Positions 27,003-36,334 of a stretch of 64,000 nucleotides of DNA are shown here, piece after piece (the stretch's first letter is position 1; the number at the start of each line of letters is the position of its first letter). The position numbers and the translations under genes are program-made. Origin of the DNA: Salinihabitans flavidus (lineage in GTDB: Bacteria > Pseudomonadota > Alphaproteobacteria > Rhodobacterales > Rhodobacteraceae); the NCBI RefSeq assembly GCF_900110425.1, contig NZ_FODS01000017.1, positions 1-64,000 on the forward strand, written 5' to 3'. A model generated the notes under the pieces. That model worked only from the letters and a program-made list of their open reading frames with translations. It made no database searches and was not told the DNA's origin.

Positions 27003-28427
27003 ATGACAGGCTCGGTCGTCACCCGTTTTGCCCCCTCGCCCACCGGCTTTCTGCACATCGGCGGGGCACGGACCGCGCTGTTCAACTGGCTCTATGCCCG
27101 TGGGCGGGGCGGCAAGTTCCTGCTCCGGATCGAGGATACGGACCGCGCCCGCTCCACCCCCGACGCGACGCAGGCGATTCTGCAGGGGCTGAAATGGCTT
27201 GGCCTGGATTGGGACGGCGGCGTCGTGAGCCAGCACGAGGGCGCCACGCGCCACGCCGAGGTGGCCCATCAGCTTCTCAATGCCGGCAAGGCCTATAAAT
27301 GCTTCTCCACGCAGGACGAGATCGCCGCCTTCCGCGATCAGGCGCGGGCCGCGGGCACATCCACCCTCTTTCGCAGCCCCTGGCGCGACGCTGCGCCCGC
27401 CGATCACCCCGACGCGCCCCATGTGGTGCGGATCAAGGCACCGCTGGAGGGCACGACCGTGATCCGCGACCGGGTGCAGGGCGACGTGACGATCGGCAAC
27501 GATCAGCTTGACGACATGGTGCTTCTGCGCTCGGACGGCAGCCCCGTCTACATGCTGGCGGTCGTGGTCGACGATCACGACATGGGCGTGACCCACGTGA
27601 TCCGCGGCGACGACCACCTCAACAACGCCGCGCGGCAGATGTTGATTTACGAGGCGATGGGATGGAACGTGCCGGTCTGGGCGCATATTCCACTCATCCA
27701 CGGCCCCGACGGCAAGAAGCTGTCGAAACGCCACGGCGCGCTTGCCGCACGGGAATATCAGGCCATGGGCTACCCGGCGGCGGGGATGCGCAACTACCTC
27801 GCCCGATTGGGCTGGAGCCACGGCGACGCCGAGTTCTTCACCGACGAACAGGCGCTCGAATGGTTCGACTTCGACGGTATCGGCAAGAGCCCCGCGCGAT
27901 TTGACACCAAGAAGCTGGAGAATCTCTGCGGCCGGCATATCGCGGCGACGGACGATGCTGCGCTGCTGCATGAATTGCAGGATTTCATCGCTGTGACAGA
28001 GCGGCGCGCCCTGACCCGAACGCAGGCCGAGACGATGGAACGGGCGATGTATTGCCTCAAGGATCGCGCCAGAACCTTCCCGGAACTTCTTAAAAAAGCT
28101 GCATTTATTCTCAACGACCGGCCCATCGTGCCGGATGAGACGGCGGCCGGGCATCTTGATTCAGTATCCCGTCGTATACTGGGTGAATTGACGCCGCATC
28201 TGCAAAGTGCTAGCTGGACGCGCGAAGGTCTGGAGGCCGCGACAAGCGCCTTCGCCGACGCGAAAGAGATCAAGTTCGGCAAGATGGCCGGCCCGCTCCG
28301 GGCGGCCCTTGCCGGTCGGTCGGTCACGCCGAGTGTCTTTGACATGATGCTGGTCCTTGGCCGCGAGGAAAGCCTCGCGCGGATCACGGAGGCAGCACAG
28401 GCCAATGCGGAGAAAGGACAGGGGTAA
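27003..28427 (+). CDS. gltX: Glutamate-tRNA ligase
   Basis: 474 aa class I aminoacyl-tRNA synthetase. The HIGG form of the HIGH motif is at 18-21 ([14 protein letters not shown]), and KLSKR lies near 238-243. [13 protein letters not shown] follows the first motif. The C-terminal anticodon-binding domain is present. Bacteria of this group often use a second, paralogous GltX for Gln-tRNA misacylation; which role this copy has cannot be decided here. It is divergent from comEC, with gltA 73 bp downstream. Confidence 0.96.
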   Translation: MTGSVVTRFAPSPTGFLHIGGARTALFNWLYARGRGGKFLLRIEDTDRARSTPDATQAILQGLKWLGLDWDGGVVSQHEGATRHAEVAHQLLNAGKAYKCFSTQDEIAAFRDQARAAGTSTLFRSPWRDAAPADHPDAPHVVRIKAPLEGTTVIRDRVQGDVTIGNDQLDDMVLLRSDGSPVYMLAVVVDDHDMGVTHVIRGDDHLNNAARQMLIYEAMGWNVPVWAHIPLIHGPDGKKLSKRHGALAAREYQAMGYPAAGMRNYLARLGWSHGDAEFFTDEQALEWFDFDGIGKSPARFDTKKLENLCGRHIAATDDAALLHELQDFIAVTERRALTRTQAETMERAMYCLKDRARTFPELLKKAAFILNDRPIVPDETAAGHLDSVSRRILGELTPHLQSASWTREGLEAATSAFADAKEIKFGKMAGPLRAALAGRSVTPSVFDMMLVLGREESLARITEAAQANAEKGQG

Positions 28428-28500
28428 CCCGCCCTTAACGCTCTGCACGCAACAACCCCTCTGGCGGTCCGCGCCAGGGCTTGAGAGGAAGGGATGAGTT

Positions 28501-29796
28501 ATGTCTGACACGAAGAGAACCGCGACCCTGTCGTTTGATGGTCAGTCTTTCGACTTGCCGGTGTATTCGCCGACGGCCGGCCCGGATGTGATCGACATCC
28601 GAAAGCTGTACGGTCAGGCCGGCGTATTCACCTATGACCCCGGATTCACCTCCACCGCGTCCTGCGACTCGACCATCACCTTCATTGATGGCGACAAGGG
28701 GGAGCTTCTGCACCGTGGCTACCCGATCGACCAGCTTGCCGAGAAATCGCATTACCTCGAAGTGTGCTTCCTGCTGCTCTACGGCTATCTGCCCACCGCG
28801 ACGGAGCTTGAGGATTTCGAAGAGCGCGTGACGCATCACACCATGCTGCACGAGCAGATGCAGTATTTCTTCCGCGGCTTCCGGCGCGATGCGCACCCGA
28901 TGGCGATCATGGTCGGCGTCGTGGGCGCCATGTCCGCCTTCTATCACGACAGCACCGACATCACCGACGAGTGGCAGCGCGAAGTCGCCTCGATCCGGTT
29001 GATTGCCAAGATGCCGACGATCGCGGCATGGGCCTACAAGTATTCCATCGGACAGCCCTTCGTCTATCCGCGCAACGACCTCGACTATGCGTCGAATTTC
29101 CTGCGGATGTGCTTCGCCGTTCCCGCCGAGGAATACGAGGTCAACCCGATCCTTGCCCGCGCGATGGACCGTATCCTGACGCTTCATGCCGATCATGAGC
29201 AGAACGCCTCCACCTCCACGGTGCGGCTGGCCTCCTCATCCGGCGCCAACCCCTTCGCCTGTATCGCGGCGGGGATTGCCTGCCTGTGGGGCCCTGCGCA
29301 TGGCGGTGCCAATCAGGCGTGCCTCGAAATGCTCAAGGAGATCGGCACCCCCGACCGCATCCCCGAGTTTATCGACCGCGCCAAGGACAAGGACGATCCG
29401 TTCCGCCTGATGGGCTTTGGCCACCGGGTCTACAAGAACACAGACCCGCGCGCCAAGGTGCTCAAGCAATCCGCAGACGAGGTGCTGGAGCTTCTCGGGG
29501 TCGACAACAACCCGCTTCTGCAAGTCGCCAAGGAGCTGGAAAAGGTCGCGCTCAACGATCCCTATTTCGTTGAGAAGAAGCTCTTTCCGAATGTCGATTT
29601 CTACTCCGGGATCATTCTTGAGGCGATGGGCTTTCCCACCTCCATGTTCACCCCCGTCTTCGCCCTGTCGCGCACCGTGGGCTGGGTGAGCCAGTGGAAG
29701 GAGATGATCGCCGATCCGCAGAACAAGATCGGTCGCCCGCGGCAGCTTTATCTCGGTGAAACGCTGCGCGACTACGTCGATATCGAAGACCGCTGA
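28501..29796 (+). CDS. gltA: Citrate synthase (type II)
   Basis: 431 aa, TCA-cycle condensation of oxaloacetate and acetyl-CoA. The catalytic histidines lie in [15 protein letters not shown] and [14 protein letters not shown], and the Asp region is in [17 protein letters not shown]. The length and N-terminal beta-domain ([25 protein letters not shown]) indicate the hexameric, NADH-sensitive Gram-negative type. GAGAGGAAGG precedes the ATG. Confidence 0.98.
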   Translation: MSDTKRTATLSFDGQSFDLPVYSPTAGPDVIDIRKLYGQAGVFTYDPGFTSTASCDSTITFIDGDKGELLHRGYPIDQLAEKSHYLEVCFLLLYGYLPTATELEDFEERVTHHTMLHEQMQYFFRGFRRDAHPMAIMVGVVGAMSAFYHDSTDITDEWQREVASIRLIAKMPTIAAWAYKYSIGQPFVYPRNDLDYASNFLRMCFAVPAEEYEVNPILARAMDRILTLHADHEQNASTSTVRLASSSGANPFACIAAGIACLWGPAHGGANQACLEMLKEIGTPDRIPEFIDRAKDKDDPFRLMGFGHRVYKNTDPRAKVLKQSADEVLELLGVDNNPLLQVAKELEKVALNDPYFVEKKLFPNVDFYSGIILEAMGFPTSMFTPVFALSRTVGWVSQWKEMIADPQNKIGRPRQLYLGETLRDYVDIEDR

Positions 29797-30132
29797 CCTC
29801 GGGCCTTGTCGGTCCCTGATCTTGCGGGCATCGCGCCATTTTCGGCGCGGTGCCTTGACTGTCGCACCCCAGTTTTACTCAAAGTGATTCGGTATCCGCA
29901 CCAGGGCCATGTTTCCACGCTTGGGACAATCTTCGACGGGCCCCCAAGTGTCCAACATCAGGAAACACCGCCCGCACAGAAAGCTTCTTGAAAATCAATG
30001 CCGTAGGCAGAATGTGATTTTTTTGTGTTCTTTGTGTGAAAAGTCTCGGCCTAAATTCTCCTGCCCCGCGCTCAAATTCTGCCCAACAAACTTCTGCGCG
30101 TTTGACCCGTATGGATTTCAGGAGGAACCGAC
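29797..30132. other. Gene-free 336-bp region between gltA and the acidic protein gene
   Basis: No coding sequence supported. A hairpin with an 11-bp stem (29827-29837 with 29844-29854, one G-T pair) may end gltA transcripts, although only TT follows. A second dyad (ACGCTTGGG near 29917 and CCCAAGTGT near 29944) lies in the middle. The right half is AT-richer than the neighbourhood, with a run of seven T, and must hold the promoter of the downstream gene. AGGAGGAA sits 6 bp before its ATG. Confidence 0.5.
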
Positions 30133-31368
30133 ATGACCGGAGATGTCACGGAAACACCGGAGAAAGAGTCCGTCAAGATTACCCTTGGCTGCGAACCACG
30201 TATCATTGTCACGGTTACTGAAACCGATGGAAACCTGATGTTCAGCCTCGCGCCCGAAGACCCGGACGCGGAAATGCCCGATCTGGATGGTTTCTTCTTC
30301 AATGTCACCGATGAGTCCAAACTTGACACACTGACTGTTTTCCCAAGCGTCAACGTTGAAAACAGCGACGGCCTCAAGGTTACAGGATACGAGGCCGAAG
30401 CTGACAGCGCCGACAGCCTGAGCAATGGGGCCACCCTCACAGAGCAATACGATGTCGGAGTGCAATTTGGCACCACCGATGATTCGACGGAAGGCGAGGT
30501 CAATGAGATCGCCTTCACCCTGTATTCGGGAGGCAACCTGTCGCTCGACGATATCGACCTCGAAAGCTTCGCCGCAGTGATCAATTCCGATACCGAGGAT
30601 GGTCTGGTGCTGACCACGAATGACGAGCTGAATGAGGGCGAAATCGAAAGCTTCGAAGGCGACTCGAACGATGATGGCGACAAGGAGGACCCCGACACCT
30701 GCGCCTTCACCGTCGAAGGCGAGGTCAATGTCGAGGTCATCATGTCAGAGCTTGAGGACGGCTCGATCCAGTTCGACCTGTCCGTGCTTCAGGGCGACGA
30801 CCCCGACGCCACCGGCTCCATCGGGGATCTGCGCGGGTTGTTTTTCGATGTTGCCGACGAGGGCATCCTCGAAGGGCTCACCATCACCGGCGACGATGTG
30901 ACCCGTTCGGAGTTCGAGGCCGATGGCGTAACCAATCTCGGTCAGGGCAACAATCTGAATGGCGAGATCGTGAATGAAAACGGGGCCTTCGATGGCGGCG
31001 TCTCCTTCGGCACGCCGGGCGCGGGCAAGGATGACATTCAGGAAACCAGCTTTATCCTGAGCCATCCCGACGGGCTCAGCCTTGCGGATTTCGAAGGGCA
31101 GGACATCGGGTTGCGCCTGACCTCCGTGGGCGAGGAAGGCGGGGACCGTGACGGCTCTCTCAAGCTGATCGGGCAATGCCCGCCGGGCGGCGACGATCCC
31201 AAGGATCCCGAATGCGAATACCAGTATGAGCTTGAGGACGTCATGAAACTCATGACGATGGAAGAGTCGGAAGACGACTCCGCCCCGGAAGAGGACGAGG
31301 ACGACGGCCCCGGCGGCCCGCCGGCCCATGTCCGCGCCATGCTGGAAGAACATGGGGTCTTCGCCTGA
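30133..31368 (+). CDS. Acidic protein with two tandem related domains, function unknown
   Basis: 411 aa, strongly acidic (Asp/Glu-rich), without signal peptide or membrane segment. Two related domains can be aligned by eye: about 22-155 (DGFFFNVTDESKLDTLTV, DVGVQFGTTDD, NEIAFTLYSGGNLSLDDID) and about 196-345 (RGLFFDVADEGILEGLTI, DGGVSFGTPGAGKDDIQETSF, LSHPDGLSLADFEGQDIG). An acid linker separates them. The second domain resembles a module I recall from large calcium-binding, RTX-type surface proteins of cyanobacteria and marine bacteria. No RTX nonapeptides or glycine-rich repeats are visible. The tail (about 375-411) is Asp/Glu/Gly/Pro-rich. It has a very good Shine-Dalgarno sequence, a long AT-rich leader region and its own strong terminator, so it is a single-gene unit. 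A type I-secreted protein is one possibility. Confidence 0.75.
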   Translation: MTGDVTETPEKESVKITLGCEPRIIVTVTETDGNLMFSLAPEDPDAEMPDLDGFFFNVTDESKLDTLTVFPSVNVENSDGLKVTGYEAEADSADSLSNGATLTEQYDVGVQFGTTDDSTEGEVNEIAFTLYSGGNLSLDDIDLESFAAVINSDTEDGLVLTTNDELNEGEIESFEGDSNDDGDKEDPDTCAFTVEGEVNVEVIMSELEDGSIQFDLSVLQGDDPDATGSIGDLRGLFFDVADEGILEGLTITGDDVTRSEFEADGVTNLGQGNNLNGEIVNENGAFDGGVSFGTPGAGKDDIQETSFILSHPDGLSLADFEGQDIGLRLTSVGEEGGDRDGSLKLIGQCPPGGDDPKDPECEYQYELEDVMKLMTMEESEDDSAPEEDEDDGPGGPPAHVRAMLEEHGVFA

Positions 31369-31423
31369 TCCACGCCCCTGTCCGACAAGATCAGGTCCGT
31401 CTTGGGGAGGGGCGGGCCTGACC

Positions 31424-31475
31424 GCCGGCCGCCTGACTGCAAAAGGGGATTTTGCAGACGGCGGCCGGCTTTTTT
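31424..31475 (+). terminator. Strong intrinsic terminator after the acidic protein gene
   Basis: GCCGGCCGCC (31424-31433) pairs with 31460-31469. An inner stem CTGCAAAA/TTTTGCAG (31437-31444, 31450-31457) closes a 5-nt loop, and TTTTTT follows (31470-31475). The total stem is about 18 bp with a small internal bulge. Confidence 0.92.
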
Positions 31476-31511
31476 GGCTTTGCCCGCGTCAGGCCCGCGC
31501 GCCTGCGCCGA

Positions 31512-32288
31512 TCAGCGTCCTTCGAATTGTGCCGGGCGTTTTTCGAGAAAGGCCAGAACGCCTTCCTGAAAATCCCGCGAAGCGCCGCTTTTGCCCTGCA
31601 GTTTCGCCTCGAGCGACAGCTGCTCCTCAAGGTCATTGCCCCAGGTCGCGCGGATCGCCTCCTTGATATGGCGATAGGCGGCAGTCGGCCCTTCGGCAAG
31701 GAATGCGGCCCGCTCGTTTACCCTGTCCTCGAACCGCTCATCGGGCACCGCCTCCCAGATCAGGCCCCAGTCGTCGGCCTGCTTCGCGCTGATCCGGTCG
31801 GCAAAGAGCGCCGCCCCCATCGCCTTGGCCTGCCCCATGGCGCGCGGCATGGCGTAGGTGCCGCCCGCGTCGGGGATCAGCCCGATCCGCGCAAAGGCTT
31901 GCAGGAAATAGGCGCTCTCGCTGGCGATCACCACATCCGCCGCCAGAGCCAGATTGGCCCCCGCGCCCGCCGCCGCGCCATTGACAGCGGCGATGGTCGG
32001 CACCGGGCAACCGCTCAGCGCACGCAGCATCGGGGCGTATTCGTCGCGCAGGATACGCTCCAGATCAAGCTCCGCCGCGCTGCCGCCATCGCCCAGATCC
32101 TGCCCGGCGCAGAAGGCCCGCCCCGCCCCCGTCAGCACCACAACCCGCGCCTCCTCACCGCTGCGGCGAAAGGCATGGGTCAACTCGGCGCGCATCTGCG
32201 CGGTCATCGAGTTCATCACGTCCGGCCGGTTGAGCGTCACCCGCGCGATCCCGCCGCTGAGCTCATAGGTTATGGTCTGGTAATCCAT
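31512..32288 (-). CDS. paaG: Enoyl-CoA hydratase/isomerase, PaaG-like
   Basis: 258 aa crotonase-fold enzyme. CAGQDLGD and the oxyanion-hole segment NGAAAGAGANLALAADVVIA are present, followed by FARIGLIPDAGGTYAMPR. The GQDL...IPDAGGT pattern with an Asp in the second site resembles PaaG (1,2-epoxyphenylacetyl-CoA isomerase) rather than a classical hydratase with two Glu. No other paa gene is present, so phenylacetate catabolism is not supported by context and a general beta-oxidation isomerase role is possible. It lies downstream of ccmH in the same direction. Confidence 0.82.
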   Translation of the reverse strand: MDYQTITYELSGGIARVTLNRPDVMNSMTAQMRAELTHAFRRSGEEARVVVLTGAGRAFCAGQDLGDGGSAAELDLERILRDEYAPMLRALSGCPVPTIAAVNGAAAGAGANLALAADVVIASESAYFLQAFARIGLIPDAGGTYAMPRAMGQAKAMGAALFADRISAKQADDWGLIWEAVPDERFEDRVNERAAFLAEGPTAAYRHIKEAIRATWGNDLEEQLSLEAKLQGKSGASRDFQEGVLAFLEKRPAQFEGR

Positions 32289-32361
32289 TTCGCGCCCTCT
32301 TTGCGTTGCCTGTCGGGGCCAGCATACCCGCGCCGCCCCGCGATCAAAGCACAACCGCGCG

Positions 32362-32829
32362 TCAGTCCTTCAGGATTTCGTCGAGCCGCGCCTGCTCCTG
32401 CGCGCTCAGGTCGTCCTCGCTGCGTCCCGGCGACGCCGCCCGCCGCCGCAGATAAAACCCCGCCACGATCAGCGCCAGCAAGAGCCCCGCCGGCCCCGCC
32501 GCCCAGAGCATGATGTTGCTCCCGCCCGTGCCCGGACGCAGCAGCACGTATTCGCCGTAGCGCGCCACGATGAAATCCATCACCTCGGCGTCGCTGTCGC
32601 CGGCCACCAGCCGCTCGCGCACCAGTAGCCGCAGATCCCGCGCCAGTTCCGCGTTGCTCTCGTCGATGCTCTCGTTCCGGCACACAAGGCAGCGCAGATC
32701 CTGCGACAGTTCGCGCGCCCGCGCCTCCAGCGCCGGATCGTCGAGGACCTCATCGGGCTGCACCGCCATCGCGGGCAGCGCCAGTGCCGCCACCGTCAGT
32801 GCGGCCCCGATCAGTCGTCGCATATTCAT
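32362..32829 (-). CDS. ccmH: Cytochrome c maturation protein CcmH/CycL
   Basis: 155 aa. A signal peptide (1-22, ending AMA) precedes a periplasmic domain with the redox motif LRCLVC (Cys47, Cys50), then a C-terminal membrane helix (about 105-125). It reduces apocytochrome c cysteines and presents them to CcmF for heme attachment. It overlaps the ccmF end by 4 bp. It is the short CcmH form without the CcmI/TPR part. Confidence 0.95.
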   Translation of the reverse strand: MNMRRLIGAALTVAALALPAMAVQPDEVLDDPALEARARELSQDLRCLVCRNESIDESNAELARDLRLLVRERLVAGDSDAEVMDFIVARYGEYVLLRPGTGGSNIMLWAAGPAGLLLALIVAGFYLRRRAASPGRSEDDLSAQEQARLDEILKD

Positions 32830-34802
32830 TCCGCCGGCACCCCCTGCGCCGGGGCGACCGGGGTCTTGCGCGCCGCGCCCGCCGCCACGCGGAACCGCCG
32901 ATCTGTGAGAGACAGCGTGCCCCCCAGTGCCATCAGAAGTGCGCCGAGCCAGATCCAGTTGGTCAGCGGCTTGATATAGGTGCGCACGGTATAGCCGCCC
33001 CCGTCCTGCGCATCGCCCAGCACCACATAGACATCGCGCAGGAACCGATAATCAATCGCCGCCTCGGTCGTCGGCATCCCGGCCACCGGGTAGACCCGCT
33101 TTTCCGGATGCAGAAGTGCAATCTCCTGTCCGTCCTGGAACAATCGCACATCGCCCATGGTCGAGACATAGTTCGGCCCCTCGACCTGGCGCACACCCTC
33201 CAGTGTCAATTCAAACGCGCCCACGGTGAAGCTCTCGCCAATCCGGGCCGCGCGAATATCCTCTTCCTGCCACGCCGTCAGCCCGGCAATGCCGAGCATC
33301 GTCACACCCAGACCGGAATGGGCCACCACCCGGCCCCAGTCCGCGCGGGGCAGCCGCAGATAGCGCCCGACGTTGAAGCCCCGCCCGGCCCGGCTCCACA
33401 GATCGGTGAGCGCCCCGAACACCAGCCACGCGCCGAGGAAAAGCCCGATCGGTCCCACAAGGCTCCGCCCCGTCTGCATGGTCCATGCCAGCCCGGCGAT
33501 CGCCAGCGCCAGCCCCAGCGCGGGAAACAGCGGACGGATCGCCCGGCTGATTTTCGCGCGCTTCCACGGCATCATCGCGCCGATCGGAAGCACCGCACCC
33601 AGCACCATCATGAAGGGCGTGAAGGCCATGTTGAAGAACGGCGGCCCCACGCTCAGCTTGCGGTCAAACAGCATCTCGGCCACCAGCGGCCAGATCGTGC
33701 CGACGAAGACCACGAAACAGGCCACTGCCAGCAACACGTTGTTGAGCAGCAGAACACTCTCCCGGCTGACCATCGAGAACATGCCGCGCGCCTGCAACGC
33801 CCCCGACCGGACCGCGAAAAGCGTGAGAGAGCCGCCCATGAACACGGCCAGAATCGCAAGGATATACACCCCGCGCTCCGGATCATTGGCAAAGGCATGC
33901 ACGCTCGTGATCACCCCGGATCGCACGATGAAGGTTCCGATCAGGGAAAAGCCAAAAGCCATGATCGCCAGAAGAATGGTCCAGCTCTTGAGCGATTCGC
34001 GCTTTTCCACCACGATGGCCGAATGCAGCAGCGCCGCCGCGAGTAGCCACGGCATGAAGCTGGCATTCTCGACCGGGTCCCAGAACCAGAAGCCGCCCCA
34101 ACCAAGCTCGTAATAGGCCCACCACGATCCCAGAGCGATCCCGATGGTCAGGAAAATCCACGCGGCGAGCGTCCACGGCCGTACCCAGCGTGCCCAGGCG
34201 GCATCCACCCGCCCCTCGATCAACGCCGCCACCGCAAAGGAAAACGACATCGAAAGCCCGACATAGCCGAGGTAAAGGAACGGTGGATGGAACGCGAGGC
34301 CGGGGTCTTGCAACAGCGGGTTGAGATCCTGCCCGTCAAAGGGCGGCATGGCCAGCCGCGTGAACGGGTTGGAGGTAAAGAGGATGAATCCGAAAAACGC
34401 CACGCCCACGGCGGCCTGCACCGCAAGCGCCCGCGCCCGCAGGCCGGGCGGCAGGTTGCCCCCGAACCATGCAAGGCAAGCCCCGAACAGCGTCAGGATC
34501 AGCACCCAAAGCAACATGGAGCCCTCGTGGTTTCCCCATGTGCCGCTGATCTTGTAGATGAGCGGCTTGAGCGAATGGGAATTGGCCACCACCAGCCGCA
34601 GCGAGAAGTCGGACCCGATAAAGGCCCATGTCAGCGCGGCAAAGGAAAACCCGGTCAGCAGAAATTGAATTTTCGCTGCAGGTTCGGCCACCGCCATCAG
34701 GGCGGGCCGCCCCGTCTGGGCACCGATCAGTGGAAGCGTGGCCTGCACGATCGCGGTGCAGGCGGCGAGGATAAGGGCAAAGTGGCCGAGTTCTACTATC
34801 AT
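32826..34802 (-). CDS. ccmF: Heme lyase subunit CcmF
   Basis: 658 aa with about 15 membrane segments. The heme-handling WWD signature GWGGFWFWDPVENASFMPW is in the first half, and HSLKPLIYKISGTWGNHEGS precedes it. It attaches heme delivered by holo-CcmE to apocytochrome c. I chose the ATG at 34802, giving the usual MIVELGHFALILA start. The holin gene ends 104 bp upstream in the same direction; ccmH overlaps downstream. Confidence 0.97.
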   Translation of the reverse strand: MIVELGHFALILAACTAIVQATLPLIGAQTGRPALMAVAEPAAKIQFLLTGFSFAALTWAFIGSDFSLRLVVANSHSLKPLIYKISGTWGNHEGSMLLWVLILTLFGACLAWFGGNLPPGLRARALAVQAAVGVAFFGFILFTSNPFTRLAMPPFDGQDLNPLLQDPGLAFHPPFLYLGYVGLSMSFSFAVAALIEGRVDAAWARWVRPWTLAAWIFLTIGIALGSWWAYYELGWGGFWFWDPVENASFMPWLLAAALLHSAIVVEKRESLKSWTILLAIMAFGFSLIGTFIVRSGVITSVHAFANDPERGVYILAILAVFMGGSLTLFAVRSGALQARGMFSMVSRESVLLLNNVLLAVACFVVFVGTIWPLVAEMLFDRKLSVGPPFFNMAFTPFMMVLGAVLPIGAMMPWKRAKISRAIRPLFPALGLALAIAGLAWTMQTGRSLVGPIGLFLGAWLVFGALTDLWSRAGRGFNVGRYLRLPRADWGRVVAHSGLGVTMLGIAGLTAWQEEDIRAARIGESFTVGAFELTLEGVRQVEGPNYVSTMGDVRLFQDGQEIALLHPEKRVYPVAGMPTTEAAIDYRFLRDVYVVLGDAQDGGGYTVRTYIKPLTNWIWLGALLMALGGTLSLTDRRFRVAAGAARKTPVAPAQGVPAE

Positions 34803-34906
34803 ATTGCAATCTATAAGACGCCCGCCGCCCCGCGCCAATGGCAAAGGTGCCACGCGGGCGATCACATTGTCGCGGCCCGGCCATCATGCCGCTGGTCTGC
34901 GCGCTT

Positions 34907-35467
34907 TCACCGCTGCGCACCGCGGTCCCGCCCCCAGTCGCGCAGGGCCGGATTCGCGTCCGCCCCGGTCTCATCCTGCGCGCCTACTCTGCTGTCCGGC
35001 GTGCGCAACCCGCGCAGATCCTCGATACTCTCCACCACCTGCGGCGCGCGGCTCAGGCTGCGGGCGATGTCGCGCTGAAACGCCTGCCCCTTCGCCTGAT
35101 AGCGCGCCCCGAAATAAAAGCTCACGATCACGCCAAGCAGCCACCACAGCGGCTCCGGCACAAGCGCGATACCCTGCATCCGCTCCGCGAACCATACGGG
35201 CGCGACCATCGCAGCAATGAACAGCCCGATACACCCAAGCGCCATCATCGGGCGCGGCAAACGGTTGATCCCGTCCATGATCGCGTCGAACCGCGACCGG
35301 CGTTGCCCTGCGAACTCTGCGCCGAACTGCTGCATCGCCTGCGCCCGCGCATCCGCGCCCCGCGCCGCGCCGGATTCGGCGTTTTCGCGGAAAACCTCGG
35401 CGGTTTCGCGAATCACATTGCGTCCGCCGCCGAAAACCGCCTCCACAATCGCCGCGATCAGCCCCAT
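34907..35467 (-). CDS. Gene-transfer-agent-type holin (3TM holin family)
   Basis: 186 aa. It begins MGLIAAIVEAVFGGGRNVIRE. Strong hydrophobic segments are at about 75-95 and 105-123, with a weaker one at the N-terminus, then a charged tail. This matches the GTA_holin_3TM family (Rhodobacter capsulatus RcGTA holin, rcc00556 type), which permeabilises the inner membrane so the endolysin can reach peptidoglycan. It overlaps the endolysin gene by 10 bp, so the two are coupled. The structural GTA cluster is not in the window. Confidence 0.85.
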   Translation of the reverse strand: MGLIAAIVEAVFGGGRNVIRETAEVFRENAESGAARGADARAQAMQQFGAEFAGQRRSRFDAIMDGINRLPRPMMALGCIGLFIAAMVAPVWFAERMQGIALVPEPLWWLLGVIVSFYFGARYQAKGQAFQRDIARSLSRAPQVVESIEDLRGLRTPDSRVGAQDETGADANPALRDWGRDRGAQR

Positions 35468-36069
35468 GCCGCGACCCTCCGCTGAAACGCGGCGTCCGAC
35501 AGGTGATAGCGCGGCGCAATGAACTCCTCGGCCCGGCGGATCCAGCCGCCCTTGCCGCCCGCTCGCGTGCGGGCGTACTTGCGGCTGGCCGGACGCCTGT
35601 CGGCCAGCGCGAAGTAGTAATTGCGCCGCTCGATCCCGTAGGCATCCGCGATAAGATCGGGCGCGGCCCGCGCCGCACGCTCCGCCGCCGCGATGGTCTG
35701 CGGGCCGATCACGCCATCCACCGTCAGCGCCTCGCCCATGTCATTGAGCAGCTCTTGCAGAATCTTCACCGCGTTGGCGCCCGCGTTCACATACATGTCG
35801 AACACCGTCGCGCGCAGCACCTCGGGCAAGTCGCCGATCCGGGGTGTCTCGTAGTAATGCGCAATGAAAATGTCCCTGGCCTGCGCCCGGCTCAACCGCC
35901 GGACATCGGCCGTGCCCACATCCCCGTCGCCGTTCAGATCGACGCCAAGGCGCCGCATCGTGTGGATCGTCACGCCGTATTTCGTGGCCCCGCCGGGATC
36001 GTCCGGGTCGTTCACGAACCCGCCTTCCCGCGCCACGATCTCTTCGGCAATCTGCTCAACGCTTTTCAT
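35458..36069 (-). CDS. Gene-transfer-agent-type endolysin (GH108 N-acetylmuramidase)
   Basis: 203 aa. The GH108 catalytic motif EGGFVNDPDDPGGATKYGVT starts at residue 15, Glu15 being the proposed acid. AHYYETPRIGDLP and VFDMYVNAGANAVKILQELL follow, and a C-terminal PG-binding type 3 region contains VDGVIGPQT and RRNYYFALA. There is no signal peptide, so a holin is needed, consistent with the overlapping holin gene. It corresponds to the RcGTA lysis endolysin (rcc00555 type). A TTAACC element (minus strand, 36121-36126), a CtrA half-site, lies about 55 bp upstream. Confidence 0.88.
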   Translation of the reverse strand: MKSVEQIAEEIVAREGGFVNDPDDPGGATKYGVTIHTMRRLGVDLNGDGDVGTADVRRLSRAQARDIFIAHYYETPRIGDLPEVLRATVFDMYVNAGANAVKILQELLNDMGEALTVDGVIGPQTIAAAERAARAAPDLIADAYGIERRNYYFALADRRPASRKYARTRAGGKGGWIRRAEEFIAPRYHLSDAAFQRRVAAWG

Positions 36070-36194
36070 CGGGTCCGCCTCGCCGCTGTGATCATCGCGG
36101 CGCAGACTGGCGCAGATCGGTTAAGCGAGCCCAAGCGCGCCGCGCGTTGCATGTCCGGGGCGCGCTCCGTTCATTGCGGCCCGAGCGGCCCCCG

Positions 36195-36238
36195 GCACCG
36201 ACGCGATGCCGACAAAATACCGACGTTATACCGACGTG
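36195..36238 (+). repeat. Phased 11-bp tandem repeat array, copy C (4 units)
   Basis: GCACCGACGCG, ATGCCGACAAA, ATACCGACGTT, ATACCGACGTG. It lies between the endolysin start and the ccmE terminator, 96 bp from the ccmE stop codon. A GTTAAC palindrome (36250-36255) follows shortly after. Confidence 0.85.
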
Positions 36239-36274
36239 GCGTTCGCGGCGTTAACCATGATCCGGCGACTCACG

Positions 36275-36308
36275 AAAAAGGCCCGCGCTCTGCCGGGCGC
36301 GGGCCTTT
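36275..36308 (-). terminator. Intrinsic terminator of argC-ccmE (minus strand)
   Basis: AAAGGCCCGCG (36277-36287) pairs with CGCGGGCCTTT (36298-36308). On the minus strand the stem runs into five T. This separates ccmE transcripts from the endolysin-holin pair, implying that the latter has its own promoter. Confidence 0.88.
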
Positions 36309-36334
36309 CCGAAATACGGCACAGATGGGGGTGA

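Noticed and set aside
29827-29854. Confident intrinsic terminator after gltA
   Set aside because: The stem is good but only two T follow, so it is mentioned only as a hairpin within the intergenic region.
34907-36069. Prophage remnant
   Set aside because: Only the two lysis genes are present, flanked directly by ccm genes, with no integrase, attachment site or other phage genes. A GTA-type lysis cassette explains it better.
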